From Limnobaculum zhutongyuii (GTDB taxonomy: Bacteria; Pseudomonadota; Gammaproteobacteria; Enterobacterales; Enterobacteriaceae), in assembly GCF_004295645.1 (NCBI RefSeq), contig NZ_CP034752.1:1116001-1180000 (forward strand): a DNA stretch of 64,000 bases, read 5' to 3'. Shown here piece after piece: positions 43,833 to 52,761 of the stretch (the first letter of the stretch is position 1; the number at the start of each line of letters is the position of its first letter). Below the pieces are notes generated by a model. It worked only from the letters and a program-made list of their open reading frames with translations, searched no databases and was not told the origin of the DNA. A program made the translations under genes and the position numbers.

Positions 43833-45170
43833 TTATTGGTTAATCATTTTTTTACGATCCCACAAAAGACGGGGATCAAACATCATAGCCGCAATCATGG
43901 TTAGAATAACCACCATAGCAAACAGTACTGCACCAACATCAGGATAGATGCTCATCAATCGCCCCATTCGAACCAAGGCAGACAAAACCCCTATCACAAA
44001 TACGTCTATCATCGACCATCGACCAACAAACTCGACCACTTCGTACAGATAATGCATCTTCTCACGGTCTAGCTTATTGCCTAATTTTCCGGCTCCGGAG
44101 GCGTCATAACACAGCCAGCCGATAGCCATTATCTTTAAAGTAGGAACCATAATGCTGGCAATAAATATCACCAACGAAACAGGATAAGAACCATCTTCCC
44201 AGAGGATAATAACACCAGAAATAATATTGGATGCCATTGGGTTCCCTAAGACTTCAGTCACCATGATGGGCAATATATTGGCGGGTATATAAAGCATAAT
44301 GGATGTCACCAATAGTGCGAGAGTCCACTGCAAACTATTGCGACGTCTGGCATAACCAACGGTATGGCAACGCGGGCATTGATGTTCATCTATAGGTAAA
44401 ATAGCCATACAGCATGAACAGGACCTTAGCCCTTGTTCCATACCGGATAGACCAACCTGAGGTGTATGAGGTAGTTCCGGCGCCGGCTGAATAGTTTGCC
44501 ATAGCCAGTAACGATCCAGACACTGAAATGCGCGTACCTGAAGTAAACAAAACAGGCAATAAGGTACGAAACTGGGACCAATGCCAATATCACCATAAGC
44601 CATTAGTTTTACGAAACTTACCAGCACCCCAACCAGAAAGATTTCCACCATACACCAAACTTTGGCGAGATAGATAATCCGTCCCATAATCACTTTCAAG
44701 CGATAAGGTAGCCTGACTTTCAGGCACAGCAAAATGATGGCAACCATACAAAATGCCGGAATAAGCTGAATAAAAATAATGAATAACGTTGCCAGACTGG
44801 CGTAATCGTCACTCATCATTGCTTCAGGTATCTCCATCAACTTTATCTGATTGTAGATACCTGAAACTTGCATATTGATGAATGGGAACAGGTTGGCAAA
44901 CACCAACATGATAAGTGCACTGATAGCACAACTGACCGGTTGTAAAACAGGCTCCACCCACAGAGCACTTAAAGTGGTATGGCAGCGTGGGCAAACTGCT
45001 TTATCTCCCTGTTTAATATCAGGAAGCTTGACCATCCAGTCACATTGTGGGCATAACACCAGCTTATCGTTAGATTCTTCTACCGTTACCGCATCGCCAT
45101 GGGTCTGTTTGATATTTACCCGTGGCAGTGATGCATGGGAACAACCCGCATCAGTACACATTGCTACCAC
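43833..45170 (-). CDS. pqiA: PqiA inner-membrane protein
   Basis: 445 residues, eight or so membrane helices in two PqiA halves. Each half has a zinc-ribbon: CPQCDWMVKLP...CPRC (residues 39-61) and CSCCMAILPIDEHQCPRC (about 243-260). It passes lipid to or from PqiB. The first 30 residues before LVLCPQC are longer than E. coli PqiA; starting at M4 or later is possible. Confidence 0.93.
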   Translation of the reverse strand: MVAMCTDAGCSHASLPRVNIKQTHGDAVTVEESNDKLVLCPQCDWMVKLPDIKQGDKAVCPRCHTTLSALWVEPVLQPVSCAISALIMLVFANLFPFINMQVSGIYNQIKLMEIPEAMMSDDYASLATLFIIFIQLIPAFCMVAIILLCLKVRLPYRLKVIMGRIIYLAKVWCMVEIFLVGVLVSFVKLMAYGDIGIGPSFVPYCLFCLLQVRAFQCLDRYWLWQTIQPAPELPHTPQVGLSGMEQGLRSCSCCMAILPIDEHQCPRCHTVGYARRRNSLQWTLALLVTSIMLYIPANILPIMVTEVLGNPMASNIISGVIILWEDGSYPVSLVIFIASIMVPTLKIMAIGWLCYDASGAGKLGNKLDREKMHYLYEVVEFVGRWSMIDVFVIGVLSALVRMGRLMSIYPDVGAVLFAMVVILTMIAAMMFDPRLLWDRKKMINQ

Positions 45171-45392
45171 CTTTTATCATTCAGAGAGAACACCCATTAG
45201 CACACTCAGTATAATCCATTACGTTGAAACACATCTTCAATCAAGGTTGAAAAATGCCATATTTACTATCATTCTGAATAATACATTTATCATATTATTT
45301 ATTTTATCGGTTAATAAAGTTTATCAAAAAATTGATTTAATATTATCAACCGCCTGTTTTTACAGCATTTAACACAGGTTTTGTCTTTTGGA

Positions 45393-47297
45393 TTATCCGT
45401 TTTTCTGAGATTCCAGTTCTTCCCAACGTAGGAATGCCTGTTCAAACTCTTGTTCTTTCGTTGCTAGATCCATCAATACTTTTTGCGTGACTTCATGAGG
45501 TTGGTTAAAGAATGAAGCATCACTAACTTTAGCCTGAAACTCAGCGACTTCTGCCTCCAACTGCTCTATTTTGGCGGGTAATCCCTCCAGTTCACGCTGT
45601 TGGTTGTAGCTTAGTTTATTGTTAGTGCGTTTCTTTTCTTCCGCTTTTTGTGCTACAGGTTTAGATTCTGGAGCAGAAACAGGAGTTCGCAACTCTTTGG
45701 CATTGGCCTGTTGATGATGAGCATCGAAATAACCACCAACATATTGTTTAATGACTCCCTGCCCTTCAAAAATCCAGCAGTCTGTTACCGAGTTATCAAC
45801 AAATTGTCTATCGTGGCTTACCAACAATACGGTACCGCTATAGTCATTTAATAACTCTTCCAGCAGTTCCAGGGTTTCGATATCCAGGTCGTTGGTTGGT
45901 TCATCGAGAATCAATAGGTTGCTGGGTTTCAAAAATAACCGCGCCAGTAACAGGCGATTGCGCTCCCCACCAGACAACGCCCGCACCGGTGTCATGGCGC
46001 GCTTAGGATGAAATAGAAAATCCTGCAAATAACCCAGCACGTGACGGGAACGCCCATTAACCATCACTTCCTGTTTACCATCCGCCAGATTATCAATAAC
46101 GGTTTTATCTGGATCCAATTCGGCCCGATGCTGATCGAAATAGGCGACTTCCAGCTTTGTCCCACAACGTACCTTACCGCTGTCTGGCTGTAGCTGTTGT
46201 AGCATCAGCTTCAACAAGGTGGTTTTACCACAGCCATTTGGGCCAATCAGTGCGATCTTATCGCCACGCTGAACCTGAACTGAAAAATCTTTTACCAGCG
46301 TTTTTCCTGCCACGCTGTAACTAACATTCTCCAGTTCAAAAATAATTTTTCCGGAACGCAGCGACTCTTCCACCTGCATTTTCGCTGTACCCATGGTATT
46401 ACGGCGAGCAGCATGTTCATTGCGCATCGCTTTCAATGCACGAACACGTCCTTCATTACGGGTACGACGCGCTTTGATCCCTTGGCGGATCCAAACCTCT
46501 TCCTGAGCCAGCCGGCGATCAAACTCCGCGTTTTGTAGCTCTTCAACCCGCAATGCCTCTTCTTTTCCTTCCAGATAAAGATCGTAATTACCGGGCCAGG
46601 ACACCAGCTTACCGCGATCTAAATCAACAATACGGGTTGCCATACTGCGAATAAATGAACGGTCATGAGAGATAAAGACAATGCTGCCATCAAACTCTTT
46701 CAAAAACTCTTCCAGCCAGGAGATAGTTTCAATATCCAGATGGTTCGTTGGCTCATCAAGCAACAATACATCAGGGGAAGATACCAAAGCGCGAGCAAGT
46801 GCGGCTTTACGCAACCAACCACCAGATAAGGATGACAACGGTGCATCGGCTACCAACTCCAGCTTCGCCAACACCGCGCGAATATGGCTATCAATCAGCC
46901 AGCTTCCCTGATGTTCCAGCATCTCTTGTAAACTGGCTAATCTCTTCAGGTTTTGTTCGCTGGGATCGCTACCCACCAGTTGAGACAGGTGGTGATACTC
47001 TTTTAACTGTTCAGCCTGCTTCTCAACACCTTCGGCCACAAAATCAAAAACGCTTCCTTCCACGTTACGAGGTGGGTCCTGTTGCAGGCGAGCAACGACG
47101 ATATCCTGCTCAAATACCAGTTGTCCATCGTCCAGCGGCACTTCGCGGTTCAGAATTTTTAATAACGTAGATTTACCTGCACCGTTACGCCCAACCAGAC
47201 AAACGCGTTCACCGGGTTCAATATGCAGTTCAGTATTATCCAATAATGGCGCATCGCTGAATGACAGCCATGCACCTGACATATTAATTAAAGACAT
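45393..47297 (-). CDS. uup: ABC-F ATPase Uup
   Basis: 634 residues. Two ABC domains: Walker A GRNGAGKSTLL and GPNGCGKTTLL, signatures LSGGWLRKAALARAL and LSGGERNRLLLARL, Walker B LLLDEPTNHLD and LILDEPTNDLD. A linker (RRTRNEGRVRALKAMRNE) and a C-terminal coiled coil (about 560-634) that binds DNA or ribosome. No membrane part. Involved in translation or genome stability. Directly follows rlmKL, two bases apart, as in E. coli. Confidence 0.96.
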   Translation of the reverse strand: MSLINMSGAWLSFSDAPLLDNTELHIEPGERVCLVGRNGAGKSTLLKILNREVPLDDGQLVFEQDIVVARLQQDPPRNVEGSVFDFVAEGVEKQAEQLKEYHHLSQLVGSDPSEQNLKRLASLQEMLEHQGSWLIDSHIRAVLAKLELVADAPLSSLSGGWLRKAALARALVSSPDVLLLDEPTNHLDIETISWLEEFLKEFDGSIVFISHDRSFIRSMATRIVDLDRGKLVSWPGNYDLYLEGKEEALRVEELQNAEFDRRLAQEEVWIRQGIKARRTRNEGRVRALKAMRNEHAARRNTMGTAKMQVEESLRSGKIIFELENVSYSVAGKTLVKDFSVQVQRGDKIALIGPNGCGKTTLLKLMLQQLQPDSGKVRCGTKLEVAYFDQHRAELDPDKTVIDNLADGKQEVMVNGRSRHVLGYLQDFLFHPKRAMTPVRALSGGERNRLLLARLFLKPSNLLILDEPTNDLDIETLELLEELLNDYSGTVLLVSHDRQFVDNSVTDCWIFEGQGVIKQYVGGYFDAHHQQANAKELRTPVSAPESKPVAQKAEEKKRTNNKLSYNQQRELEGLPAKIEQLEAEVAEFQAKVSDASFFNQPHEVTQKVLMDLATKEQEFEQAFLRWEELESQKNG

Positions 47298-47300
47298 CTG

Positions 47301-49472
47301 TTACTTTTCCTCACCGGCATGAGACACCAGCCAGCAATTATGAATTTGTCGGTTACGGGCAAAATCGGCAGACAACGTTTTTTCGGAAATTTCTTGCGCA
47401 CTGAGTTTCAGTTTAGCTAAGCCATCCATATCCATCTTAAAGCCACGTTTATTGTTGGAGAACATGATGGTGCCACCAGGGCGCAGCATTCTTTTCAAAT
47501 CCGCCATTAAAGCCAGATGGTCACGTTGCACATCAAAACTGTTTTCCATCCGTTTAGAGTTGGAGAACGTTGGTGGATCGATAAAGATCACATCGAACTG
47601 TTCATTCGTTTCATGCATCCAACCCAGACAATCCGCCTGAATCAACCGATGTTGTCGGCCAACCAAATCATTAGCCCGCAGATTACGTTCCGCCCATTCC
47701 AGATAGGTACGCGACATATCAACCGTAGTGGTGGTACGCGCACCGCCGATTCCGGCATGTACACTGGCTGAACCGGTATAGGCAAACAGATTAAGGAAAT
47801 CTTTACCACGGCTCATCTGCCCCAACATTCGGCGCGCAATGCGATGGTCGAGGAACAGGCCAGTATCCAGATAGTCAGTCAGGTTAACCCACAACTTAGC
47901 GCCAAACTCATTGACCAGGAAGAAATCGCCCTTCTGTGCCAGTTTTTCATACTGACTTTTGCCTTTCTGTCTTTCGCGGACTTTTAAAATCAATGCGCTG
48001 GCAGGTAATTCCAGAACCGCCAATGTGGCATTGATAGCATCAAACAGGCGTTGACGTGCTTTTTGTGGATCAACTGTTTTTGGCGGTGCGTATTCCTGTA
48101 AAACATATTTACTGCCGTAACGATCGAGCGCCAGGTTATACTCAGGCAAATCGGCATCATAAAGACGATAGCACTCAATACCTTCCTGTTTTGCCCATTT
48201 CTCCAGCTTTTTCACATTTTTTCGCAGCCGGTTGGCAAAATCTGCCGCTATCTGTACCGATTGCTCAGCATTTCTCTCACCGTCAATCCCTGTGGAATGA
48301 TCGCCCTGAGACAAGCTTCTTTCACTATTTTCAGCCAGAGAGTAATTTTTCTGTACGCAGTCCAGCGGACCATTCTTCGCTTTAAACTGGCGCCCTGCCC
48401 GCAGTTGCAGGCAGCTTAACAGTTCTGGTGATGCGCTGAATAAAGAGAGGTTCCAGCCGCCAAAGTCGCGCTTCATTATCTGGCCCAGCGCACTGTGTAA
48501 GGCAATCAGTGCGGGTTCACTATCCAAACGTTCGCCATAGGGAGGGTTACTGAGTACCGTTCCCTTTTGATCTGCCGGTAATGGATTGGTTAAACGAGTT
48601 AACTCCTGAGTTTCAAACTGAATCAGGCTGGCAACACCCGCGCGACGAGCATTGTTTTTAGCAATCTCAATGACACGACGATCGTGATCATAACCATAGA
48701 AACGTGATTGGATTTTATTGATGCCACGGCTGGCTCTAACCTGTGCTTCAGCCAGCAATTCACGCCATAGCTCTGCATTATGCCCAAGCCATTGATTAAA
48801 ACCCCAATAGTCACGACGCAGGCCCGGAGCGATATCAGCCGCCACCATAGCGGCTTCAATTAACAAAGTACCGGAGCCGCACATTGGATCAACCATTGGT
48901 GTTTCTGGCTGCCAGCCAGAACGCATCACAATTGCCGCCGCCAGGTTTTCTTTTAACGGGGCCTGACCTGCCATATCGCGATATCCACGTTGATGTAAAC
49001 CATCACCGCTTAAGTCAATGGCAACATTGGCACGATCTTTTTGCAAATAGACGTTGATACGAATATCAGGCTGAACTTTTGCCACATCCGGGCGCTGTTG
49101 AACTTTACGTGTAAAGCTGTCAACAATGGCATCTTTCACTTTCAAAGCGCCATACTGGCTATTGCGAATCTCTTCGTTGGTGCCGGTGAAATTAACGGCA
49201 AAGGTTTTATCAACCCCAAACAGAGAAGGCCAGTTAATGGCATTAACGCCAAGATACAGATCCATATCGCTGTATACGCGGAATTCGCTTAACGGCAACA
49301 GAATGCGTGAAGCTAACCGGCTCCATAGCAAACTGGTATACATCAGGCGTTCGTCACCTTCAAAATGCACACCGCCCTGCACCACTTTACAGGCACTTGC
49401 CCCCAGCGCTTCCAGCTCAGTTTTTAATAATTCTTCCAGCCCACGCGCCGTACTGGCAAACAGAGAGATCAT
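47301..49472 (-). CDS. rlmL: 23S rRNA methyltransferase RlmKL (m2G2445 and m7G2069)
   Basis: 723 residues from the ATG at 49472 (MISLFASTARGLEELLKTEL); an upstream ATG adds five unmatched residues. N-terminal THUMP domain, first methyltransferase with MVDPMCGSGTLLIEAAMV and LSNPPYGERL (NPPY, m2G activity), then a second Rossmann methyltransferase with FLNLFAYTGSASVHAG and FIDPPTFSNSKRM (m7G). A fused enzyme as in all Enterobacterales. Confidence 0.96.
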   Translation of the reverse strand: MISLFASTARGLEELLKTELEALGASACKVVQGGVHFEGDERLMYTSLLWSRLASRILLPLSEFRVYSDMDLYLGVNAINWPSLFGVDKTFAVNFTGTNEEIRNSQYGALKVKDAIVDSFTRKVQQRPDVAKVQPDIRINVYLQKDRANVAIDLSGDGLHQRGYRDMAGQAPLKENLAAAIVMRSGWQPETPMVDPMCGSGTLLIEAAMVAADIAPGLRRDYWGFNQWLGHNAELWRELLAEAQVRASRGINKIQSRFYGYDHDRRVIEIAKNNARRAGVASLIQFETQELTRLTNPLPADQKGTVLSNPPYGERLDSEPALIALHSALGQIMKRDFGGWNLSLFSASPELLSCLQLRAGRQFKAKNGPLDCVQKNYSLAENSERSLSQGDHSTGIDGERNAEQSVQIAADFANRLRKNVKKLEKWAKQEGIECYRLYDADLPEYNLALDRYGSKYVLQEYAPPKTVDPQKARQRLFDAINATLAVLELPASALILKVRERQKGKSQYEKLAQKGDFFLVNEFGAKLWVNLTDYLDTGLFLDHRIARRMLGQMSRGKDFLNLFAYTGSASVHAGIGGARTTTTVDMSRTYLEWAERNLRANDLVGRQHRLIQADCLGWMHETNEQFDVIFIDPPTFSNSKRMENSFDVQRDHLALMADLKRMLRPGGTIMFSNNKRGFKMDMDGLAKLKLSAQEISEKTLSADFARNRQIHNCWLVSHAGEEK

Positions 49473-49679
49473 AAGGTTACACCGCATAATAAAAATAGTG
49501 GTGCATTATAGCCAATCCATGCGCTTTGTCATAAAGTTACCCTCTATTAATTAGTGAAATCTCGAATCACCGCCGTTCAGTGTCGATACTCCTCAGGTTA
49601 CATATTAATTTATGCTGCCATATCATATCGTTAGCTTCTGGCGTCTGTGAGCTTCACCTGCTATCAATGGAGTTGTTAC

Positions 49680-50783
49680 GTGGTTACTCTTTCTCGTTTA
49701 TATGTTCATCCGGTTAAATCAATGAGGGGTCTGGAGCTTTCTCATGCTCAGGTTGGTGAAAGTGGTTTGGCATTTGACCGTATTTTTATGGTGACCGACC
49801 CGAATGGAACATTTATTACCGCCCGACAGTATCCACAGTTAGTTCGCTTTATTCCTGCATTACTGATTAACGGTGTATCGATTACTGCGCCCGATGGGCA
49901 AAGTAAAATGGTCGGTTTTAGTGATTTTTCTCAAACCCTTTCTCCAACCGAAGTTTGGGGAAACCATTTTACGGCTCATATTGCTCCTGACAGCATCAAT
50001 CAATGGTTAAGCAGTTATTTAAATAAGGAAGTACAGCTTCGCTGGGTGGGTCCGGAACTTACTCGTCGGGTAAAGAACCGTCCTGAAGTGCCCCTCTCTT
50101 TTGCCGATGGTTTCCCATACTTGCTAATCAATGAGACTTCATTTCAGGTACTACAGTCGCGCTGCCTGGGCAGTATTGTGATTGAGCAATTCCGCCCTAA
50201 TCTGATTATTCGCGATGCCGCACCATTTGCGGAAGATAGCTGGCAAACCATTCGTATTGGTGAAGTTATTTTTGATTTAGTTAAACCCTGCAGTCGCTGT
50301 GTTTTAACCACCGTAAATACTGAAAATGGTCGTAAACATCCTCAGGGTGAACCTTTACGCACCCTTCAACAGTTCAGAACTGCAGAAAATGGCGACGTGG
50401 ATTTTGGTCAGAATATGATTGCCCGAAATCATGGCGTTATTCGTTTAGGTGATTCGATTGAAGTACTGGCGACCCATCCTGCCAGAGTCTATAAATCCAA
50501 AGACCCTGTGGAAGTGCTTGAGCCTGAGCAAGTGGAACCAAAAGATGTGGTGATCAGCTATGGTGAGCACACCTTTATTGGTAATAATCAGCAGGTATTA
50601 CTGGAACAACTGGAGCAAAACGGTATTCAAATTCCCTACTCTTGTCGGGCGGGTATATGTGGGTGTTGTAGAATCAAACTGGAAACGGGAGAGGTAAGTG
50701 CCATGCGAAAAGGCGCAATAAAAAGAGATGGCTCGGTCCTTGCCTGTAGTTGCATACCAAAAGGCAATATCAAACTAGCTTAA
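49680..50783 (+). CDS. ycbX: MOSC and 2Fe-2S ferredoxin protein YcbX
   Basis: Start taken as the GTG at 49680 (VTLSRLYVHPVKSMRG), where family similarity begins and a TGGAG RBS sits upstream; the frame is open to 49647. About 367 residues. MOSC N and core domains (GLAFDRIFMVTDPNGTFITA, KPCSRCVLTTV with the conserved Cys) and a C-terminal ferredoxin with CRAGICGCCR...CSC ligating Cys. Detoxifies N-hydroxylated bases with reducing equivalents from CysJ in E. coli. Confidence 0.94.
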   Translation: MVTLSRLYVHPVKSMRGLELSHAQVGESGLAFDRIFMVTDPNGTFITARQYPQLVRFIPALLINGVSITAPDGQSKMVGFSDFSQTLSPTEVWGNHFTAHIAPDSINQWLSSYLNKEVQLRWVGPELTRRVKNRPEVPLSFADGFPYLLINETSFQVLQSRCLGSIVIEQFRPNLIIRDAAPFAEDSWQTIRIGEVIFDLVKPCSRCVLTTVNTENGRKHPQGEPLRTLQQFRTAENGDVDFGQNMIARNHGVIRLGDSIEVLATHPARVYKSKDPVEVLEPEQVEPKDVVISYGEHTFIGNNQQVLLEQLEQNGIQIPYSCRAGICGCCRIKLETGEVSAMRKGAIKRDGSVLACSCIPKGNIKLA

Positions 50784-50801
50784 TGAGTTAAGCTAGTTTG
50801 G

Positions 50802-51359
50802 TTATACTGCTTGTGCGAGCAGATAGTCCGGGGAAGAATCCTGGCTGATGATACTTACGGCACTCATTCTGTCGTGCATCACTTTAATTGCATCACCCAG
50901 TTGCAGAGCTTTACCAGAGAGCGCCAGATAAGGCTGAGCCACCAGACACAGGCTGGCGTTCTCTCCAGCATCAACCACCAGCAATAACACCGTCTCACCG
51001 CTATCAATCAGGGTAACGGCAACTATCTCGTTATTCTGAGGCTGTAATTCCACTCTCTGCTGAACGAAATACCAACTCTTCGGCATCAATGGCTTTAAAA
51101 AACGATAAGCCGTCAGCGCATTTAAATTTAATTCCGCACGCTGGTCATTAGTTAAAGGTAAGCAACGGCAGCGTTCTTCTAATTCAAAAAATAGCGCGGC
51201 ATCATCAACACAAAATGCGGATTCGGTAAACGCATCAGGCGTCAACATTTTGGCCGGGAACCGAGAGCGGAAAATCATATCATTAGATAAATCTAACATT
51301 AACCGATCGTGTTCATCGTCAAAATACCAGCGCCAGTTATCATCTGGCTTAATCCTCAT
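50802..51359 (-). CDS. zapC: cell division protein ZapC
   Basis: 185 residues: RIKPDDNWRWYFDDEHDRLM at the start, PDAFTESAFCVDDAALFFEL and QPLMPKSWYF-like FLKPLMPKSWYFVQQ. ZapC bundles FtsZ at the Z-ring. It lies beside pyrD, as in E. coli. It is convergent with ycbX, 18 bases apart. Confidence 0.93.
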   Translation of the reverse strand: MRIKPDDNWRWYFDDEHDRLMLDLSNDMIFRSRFPAKMLTPDAFTESAFCVDDAALFFELEERCRCLPLTNDQRAELNLNALTAYRFLKPLMPKSWYFVQQRVELQPQNNEIVAVTLIDSGETVLLLVVDAGENASLCLVAQPYLALSGKALQLGDAIKVMHDRMSAVSIISQDSSPDYLLAQAV

Positions 51360-51550
51360 TACACTTTCCTTAAACTATGAAGCTTATTTAATTCAATCTT
51401 TATCCCAGATAACGTCCAATATTATCTAATTAACTGGATAAAGATTCTGATAATTATGACTAACAATATAAACGCAATCACAAACGCTTAAAATATAGAA
51501 CAACCGGGAGAAAAAATAAACCCCCGGTGATCAATTAATAAGAAATAAGA

Positions 51551-52561
51551 TTAAATATGTGTGAGAATTTCTTTCACCAGTCCCGGACCTTTATAAATAA
51601 AGCCGGAATATATTTGGATTAATGAAGACCCTGCTTCCAGTTTCTCTCTGGCAGAGGTTAATGAGTCTATTCCACCGACGCCAATAATAGGCAGTTTCCC
51701 TTTAAGTTCTGTGGATAAACGACGAATGATCTCAGTGCTACGAAGCTGTAAAGGTCGACCACTTAATCCGCCAGATTGATCGCTATTAATTAATCCATCA
51801 ACTAATTTCCGATCTAATGTGGTATTGGTTGCAATTACACCATCGATATTGTGCCGAATTAAACTATCAGCTACCTGGATCAATTCTTCTTCAGAAAGAT
51901 CCGGGGCGATCTTTACGGCAATGGGAACATATTTAGCATGACGCTTTTCTAATTCAAGTTGCTTATTCTTAATTGCCGCTAATAGATCATCCAACGCCTC
52001 ACTATATTGTAATGTTCTTAATCCTGGCGTATTTGGAGAAGATATATTTACCGCAATATAACCGGCATATGGATATACTTTATCCATACAAATCAAATAG
52101 TCATCTTTACCCTGCTCTACCGGCGTAACTTTATTTTTACCAATATTTACACCGATAATTCCGTCAAAGCGTGTCTTCTTAATATTCTCTACCAGATTAT
52201 CAACGCCGAGATTATTAAACCCCATTCGGTTGATCAACCCTTCTGCCGATACGATCCGATATAACCTTGGCTTTTCATTTCCTGACTGTGGCTTTGGCGT
52301 AACAGTACCGACTTCAATAGACCCAAATCCCATTGCTCCAAAAGCATCAATACATTCACCGTCTTTATCCAAACCGGCGGCTAAGCCCAATGGATTTTTA
52401 AAATTAAGTCCCATGCAGTTAACGGGTTTATTGGGAACAGACTGGCGAATAAGACACTGTAATGGCGTACCATTAATACGGTGAAGTAAGCGAAAGGTAA
52501 ACTCATGTGCCTGCTCTGGATCGAGCTGAAACAGTGCTTTTCTGATGAAAGGGTAAAACAT
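51551..52561 (-). CDS. pyrD: dihydroorotate dehydrogenase (quinone)
   Basis: 336 residues from the ATG at 52561 (MFYPFIRKALFQLDPEQAHE), the E. coli length; the upstream ATG is rejected. Class 2 enzyme: N-terminal amphipathic quinone/membrane part, FMN barrel with NPLGLAAGLDKDGE, VNISSPNTPGLR (catalytic Ser) and GVGGIDSLTSAREKLEAG. Fourth step of pyrimidine synthesis. Confidence 0.97.
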   Translation of the reverse strand: MFYPFIRKALFQLDPEQAHEFTFRLLHRINGTPLQCLIRQSVPNKPVNCMGLNFKNPLGLAAGLDKDGECIDAFGAMGFGSIEVGTVTPKPQSGNEKPRLYRIVSAEGLINRMGFNNLGVDNLVENIKKTRFDGIIGVNIGKNKVTPVEQGKDDYLICMDKVYPYAGYIAVNISSPNTPGLRTLQYSEALDDLLAAIKNKQLELEKRHAKYVPIAVKIAPDLSEEELIQVADSLIRHNIDGVIATNTTLDRKLVDGLINSDQSGGLSGRPLQLRSTEIIRRLSTELKGKLPIIGVGGIDSLTSAREKLEAGSSLIQIYSGFIYKGPGLVKEILTHI

Positions 52562-52761
52562 ACTTCTCCTTAAAAACCTGCCCAAAATGACAACTCACGC
52601 AGCCCGATGGGATTGGTTTTTAGTCCGGGCTATCGACCGGAGACATATTATTCAGCATTGGCGTGCTAAAAGAAATGATCAATTACAGGAAATCGAGCAT
52701 TTATGCGTAAAGCATGTATAAAAAAGCCGACATCATCGCCGGCCTTTCAGGTCAAAGGGAA